Assembly (NCBI RefSeq): GCF_000829445.1
Contig: NZ_JXRQ01000024.1
Location: forward strand, 1-64,000
Length of the DNA stretch: 64,000 nucleotides
Origin: Jeotgalibacillus alimentarius
Lineage (GTDB): Bacteria; Bacillota; Bacilli; Bacillales; Jeotgalibacillaceae
Direction: 5' to 3'
The notes under the pieces were generated by a model. It was not told where the DNA came from, made no database searches, and was given only the letters and a program-made list of their open reading frames with translations. Position numbers and translations under genes: made by a program. Below, in pieces: positions 63,138-64,000 of the stretch. Position 1 is the stretch's first letter; every line of letters begins with the position of its first letter.

Positions 63138-63856
63138 TCACCCTCCCTGCATTGCTCTCAACCGTTCCATGCCTTCACGGTCAAATTTCATATTTTGAGG
63201 CTTTTGGTTTTTAGTTGAATGATTTAAGCGCTGGAGATCATTGAAGTATTTTGTGAACTCTTCATCACGCATGGATCGGTTATTTGTAGCGATCATCCTT
63301 GTGATTGCTTCGATCTGATGAGAAATGTCTTCATCACGCTTTTTCTCAAGCATTGCAGGAAGATCAACCAGGTAGTACTCTTGCTCAATCGCTTTTTGAG
63401 TAACTCCTAAGGCAATTGCTGCTTCCTGTAAAAATTCATCAAGTGTTACGCCTTCTGCTTGATCTCCTGATTGCTGTCCGTCAAATTCTTGTGCAGAAGG
63501 CTTTTTACGTTTTTTAGAACTGCCTCAAAGTCATTTCGCTTATATGTGAGCATGAGATAACGAACAAGTTCTGAAACCCCAGCTTTTTTATGCAGATAAT
63601 CTTCATCAATATCACTAAGTAACGAAACGATTCTTACCACTTCATCAAGGCCAACTTCAGCAGCTAACAGACCGGTGGTTACACGGTCATCCTGATTTGC
63701 TGTGAAGACCTGGATTAACAGGTTGGGTAATACATCAATTGACTGCGTTAATTTCTTAAAAAGATCAGGACTGATTTTCTTCACTTCAGCCTTTTTATCA
63801 CCAAGCAGCACAAAATTGTCCCCGTTAGCTCTTTGTTGCATCCATTCCTTCAACAT
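63138..63856 (-). CDS. Tail assembly chaperone, -1 frameshift fusion (gpGT type)
   Basis: Translation starts with the 136-residue gpG-like frame at 63856. At A AAA AAC (63509-63515, minus strand) a -1 shift opens a second frame that runs without a stop to 63138, ending in MERLRAMQGG just before the tape measure gene. The fusion is about 240 residues. gpGT proteins bind the tape measure and recruit tail tube subunits. Position, slippery site and open frame all agree; no stop interrupts the second frame between the site and its end. Confidence 0.85.
63446..63856 (-). CDS. Tail assembly chaperone, unshifted product (gpG type)
   Basis: 136 residues, mostly helical and charged. The ATG at 63856 follows GGGAGGAAATC; in-frame codons upstream lack a site. 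It is the majority product made when ribosomes do not slip at the A AAA AAC heptamer, stopping at 63446. In lambda-like systems the G:GT ratio matters for tail assembly. Confidence 0.85.
   Translation of the reverse strand: MLKEWMQQRANGDNFVLLGDKKAEVKKISPDLFKKLTQSIDVLPNLLIQVFTANQDDRVTTGLLAAEVGLDEVVRIVSLLSDIDEDYLHKKAGVSELVRYLMLTYKRNDFEAVLKNVKSLLHKNLTDSNQEIKQKA
63509..63515 (-). promoter_or_regulatory. Programmed -1 frameshift slippery site
   Basis: On the minus strand the heptamer A AAA AAC lies in frame within gpG (codons CTA AAA AAC). This is a canonical X XXY YYZ site. The -1 frame downstream is open for about 125 codons. Confidence 0.85.
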
Positions 63857-63876
63857 TCGATTTCCTCCCAAAAGTA

Positions 63877-63902
63877 AAAGAGCCCTCAAGTGAGAGCTCT
63901 TT
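63877..63902 (-). terminator. Attenuating terminator between major tail protein and chaperone genes
   Basis: AAAGAGC-n-CTC / GAG-n-GCTCTTT hairpin with T-rich sequence after it on the minus strand. It would lower transcription from the abundant tail tube gene into the assembly genes. Confidence 0.7.
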
Positions 63903-63911
63903 AATTAGATA

Positions 63912-64000
63912 TTATCCTGCCGGCGCTGGATCTACTGCAGTTTCATCACCCATGATATAAATCTGATTGCCGTTCTCCATATCTGGGTAGCCAACAAACG
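63912..64000 (-). CDS. Major tail (tube) protein, C-terminal end only
   Basis: The last 29 codons of a leftward gene that continues beyond the window, ending in GNQIYIMGDETAVDPAPAG. Assignment as the tail tube protein rests on position directly before the G/GT chaperones, separated by a hairpin, the standard siphovirus order. The short acidic and proline-rich end fits but is not diagnostic. Confidence 0.6.
   Translation of the reverse strand, partial: FVGYPDMENGNQIYIMGDETAVDPAPAG

Overview
The window reads as a chromosome segment of a low-to-moderate G+C Gram-positive rod of the order Bacillales. Ribosome binding sites are strong and GGAGG-like, TTG starts are frequent, and the gene order follows the Bacillus subtilis yug-yuf-yui-yum-yut region almost step by step: yugO, yugN, pgi, yugJ, yuzA, yugI, yugE, patB, kapB, kapD, yuxJ, pbpD, yufK, mrpABCDEFG, yuxO, yuiE/pepA, yuiD, yuiC, yuiB, yuiA, yumB, yumC, yutM, yuzB, yutJ. 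Several B. subtilis genes of that stretch are missing here (yugK, yugM, alaRT, kinB, comQXPA). A Planococcaceae genus such as Jeotgalibacillus is a plausible guess, but the sequence alone does not prove it.

Layout. Positions 1-299 hold the leader and tandem promoters of a leftward rRNA operon whose 16S gene begins at the window edge. Positions 300-6545 carry transporters, tRNA-Ala(GGC), a K+ channel, phosphoglucose isomerase and an alcohol dehydrogenase. Positions 6598-12470 form an ornithine/arginine/proline catabolic cluster: glutamate dehydrogenase, ornithine aminotransferase and pyrroline-5-carboxylate dehydrogenase on the minus strand, with a divergent RocR-like regulator that has lost the sigma-54 contact loop. 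Positions 12760-17253 encode an S1-domain stress protein and a translationally coupled pair of large, unfamiliar membrane-anchored proteins. Positions 17413-26883 contain an NSS transporter, PatB, a cyclophilin lipoprotein, KapB/KapD, an efflux pump and class A PBP4. Positions 27206-32982 are a complete seven-gene Mrp Na+/H+ antiporter operon with a structured leader. Positions 32979-47341 are mostly conserved housekeeping: antiporter-family permease, leucyl aminopeptidase, 3D-domain muramidase, type II NADH dehydrogenase with a Rex-like operator, ferredoxin-NADP reductase and Fe-S assembly.

From about 48.3 kb to the right edge the window enters a siphovirus-like prophage. Its late genes run leftward: end of the major tail protein, tail assembly chaperones joined by a -1 frameshift, tape measure, distal tail protein, an Ala-rich fibre, XkdX, a cargo block, tail endopeptidase with an S74 chaperone, then lysis genes. 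A tyrosine recombinase and a divergent small XRE regulator with three matching operators interrupt the late region between tail and lysis modules. The cargo block contains three consecutive zinc-ribbon proteins, the largest ending in a HEPN-type ribonuclease motif and followed by two terminators. It is the best candidate in this window for an undescribed phage-encoded defence or exclusion system.

Between genes there are also five arrays of degenerate direct repeats with a 21-bp period. Each lies just beyond the terminator of a leftward gene. Three copies of a G+C-rich palindromic element and one copy of a second palindromic element are also present.
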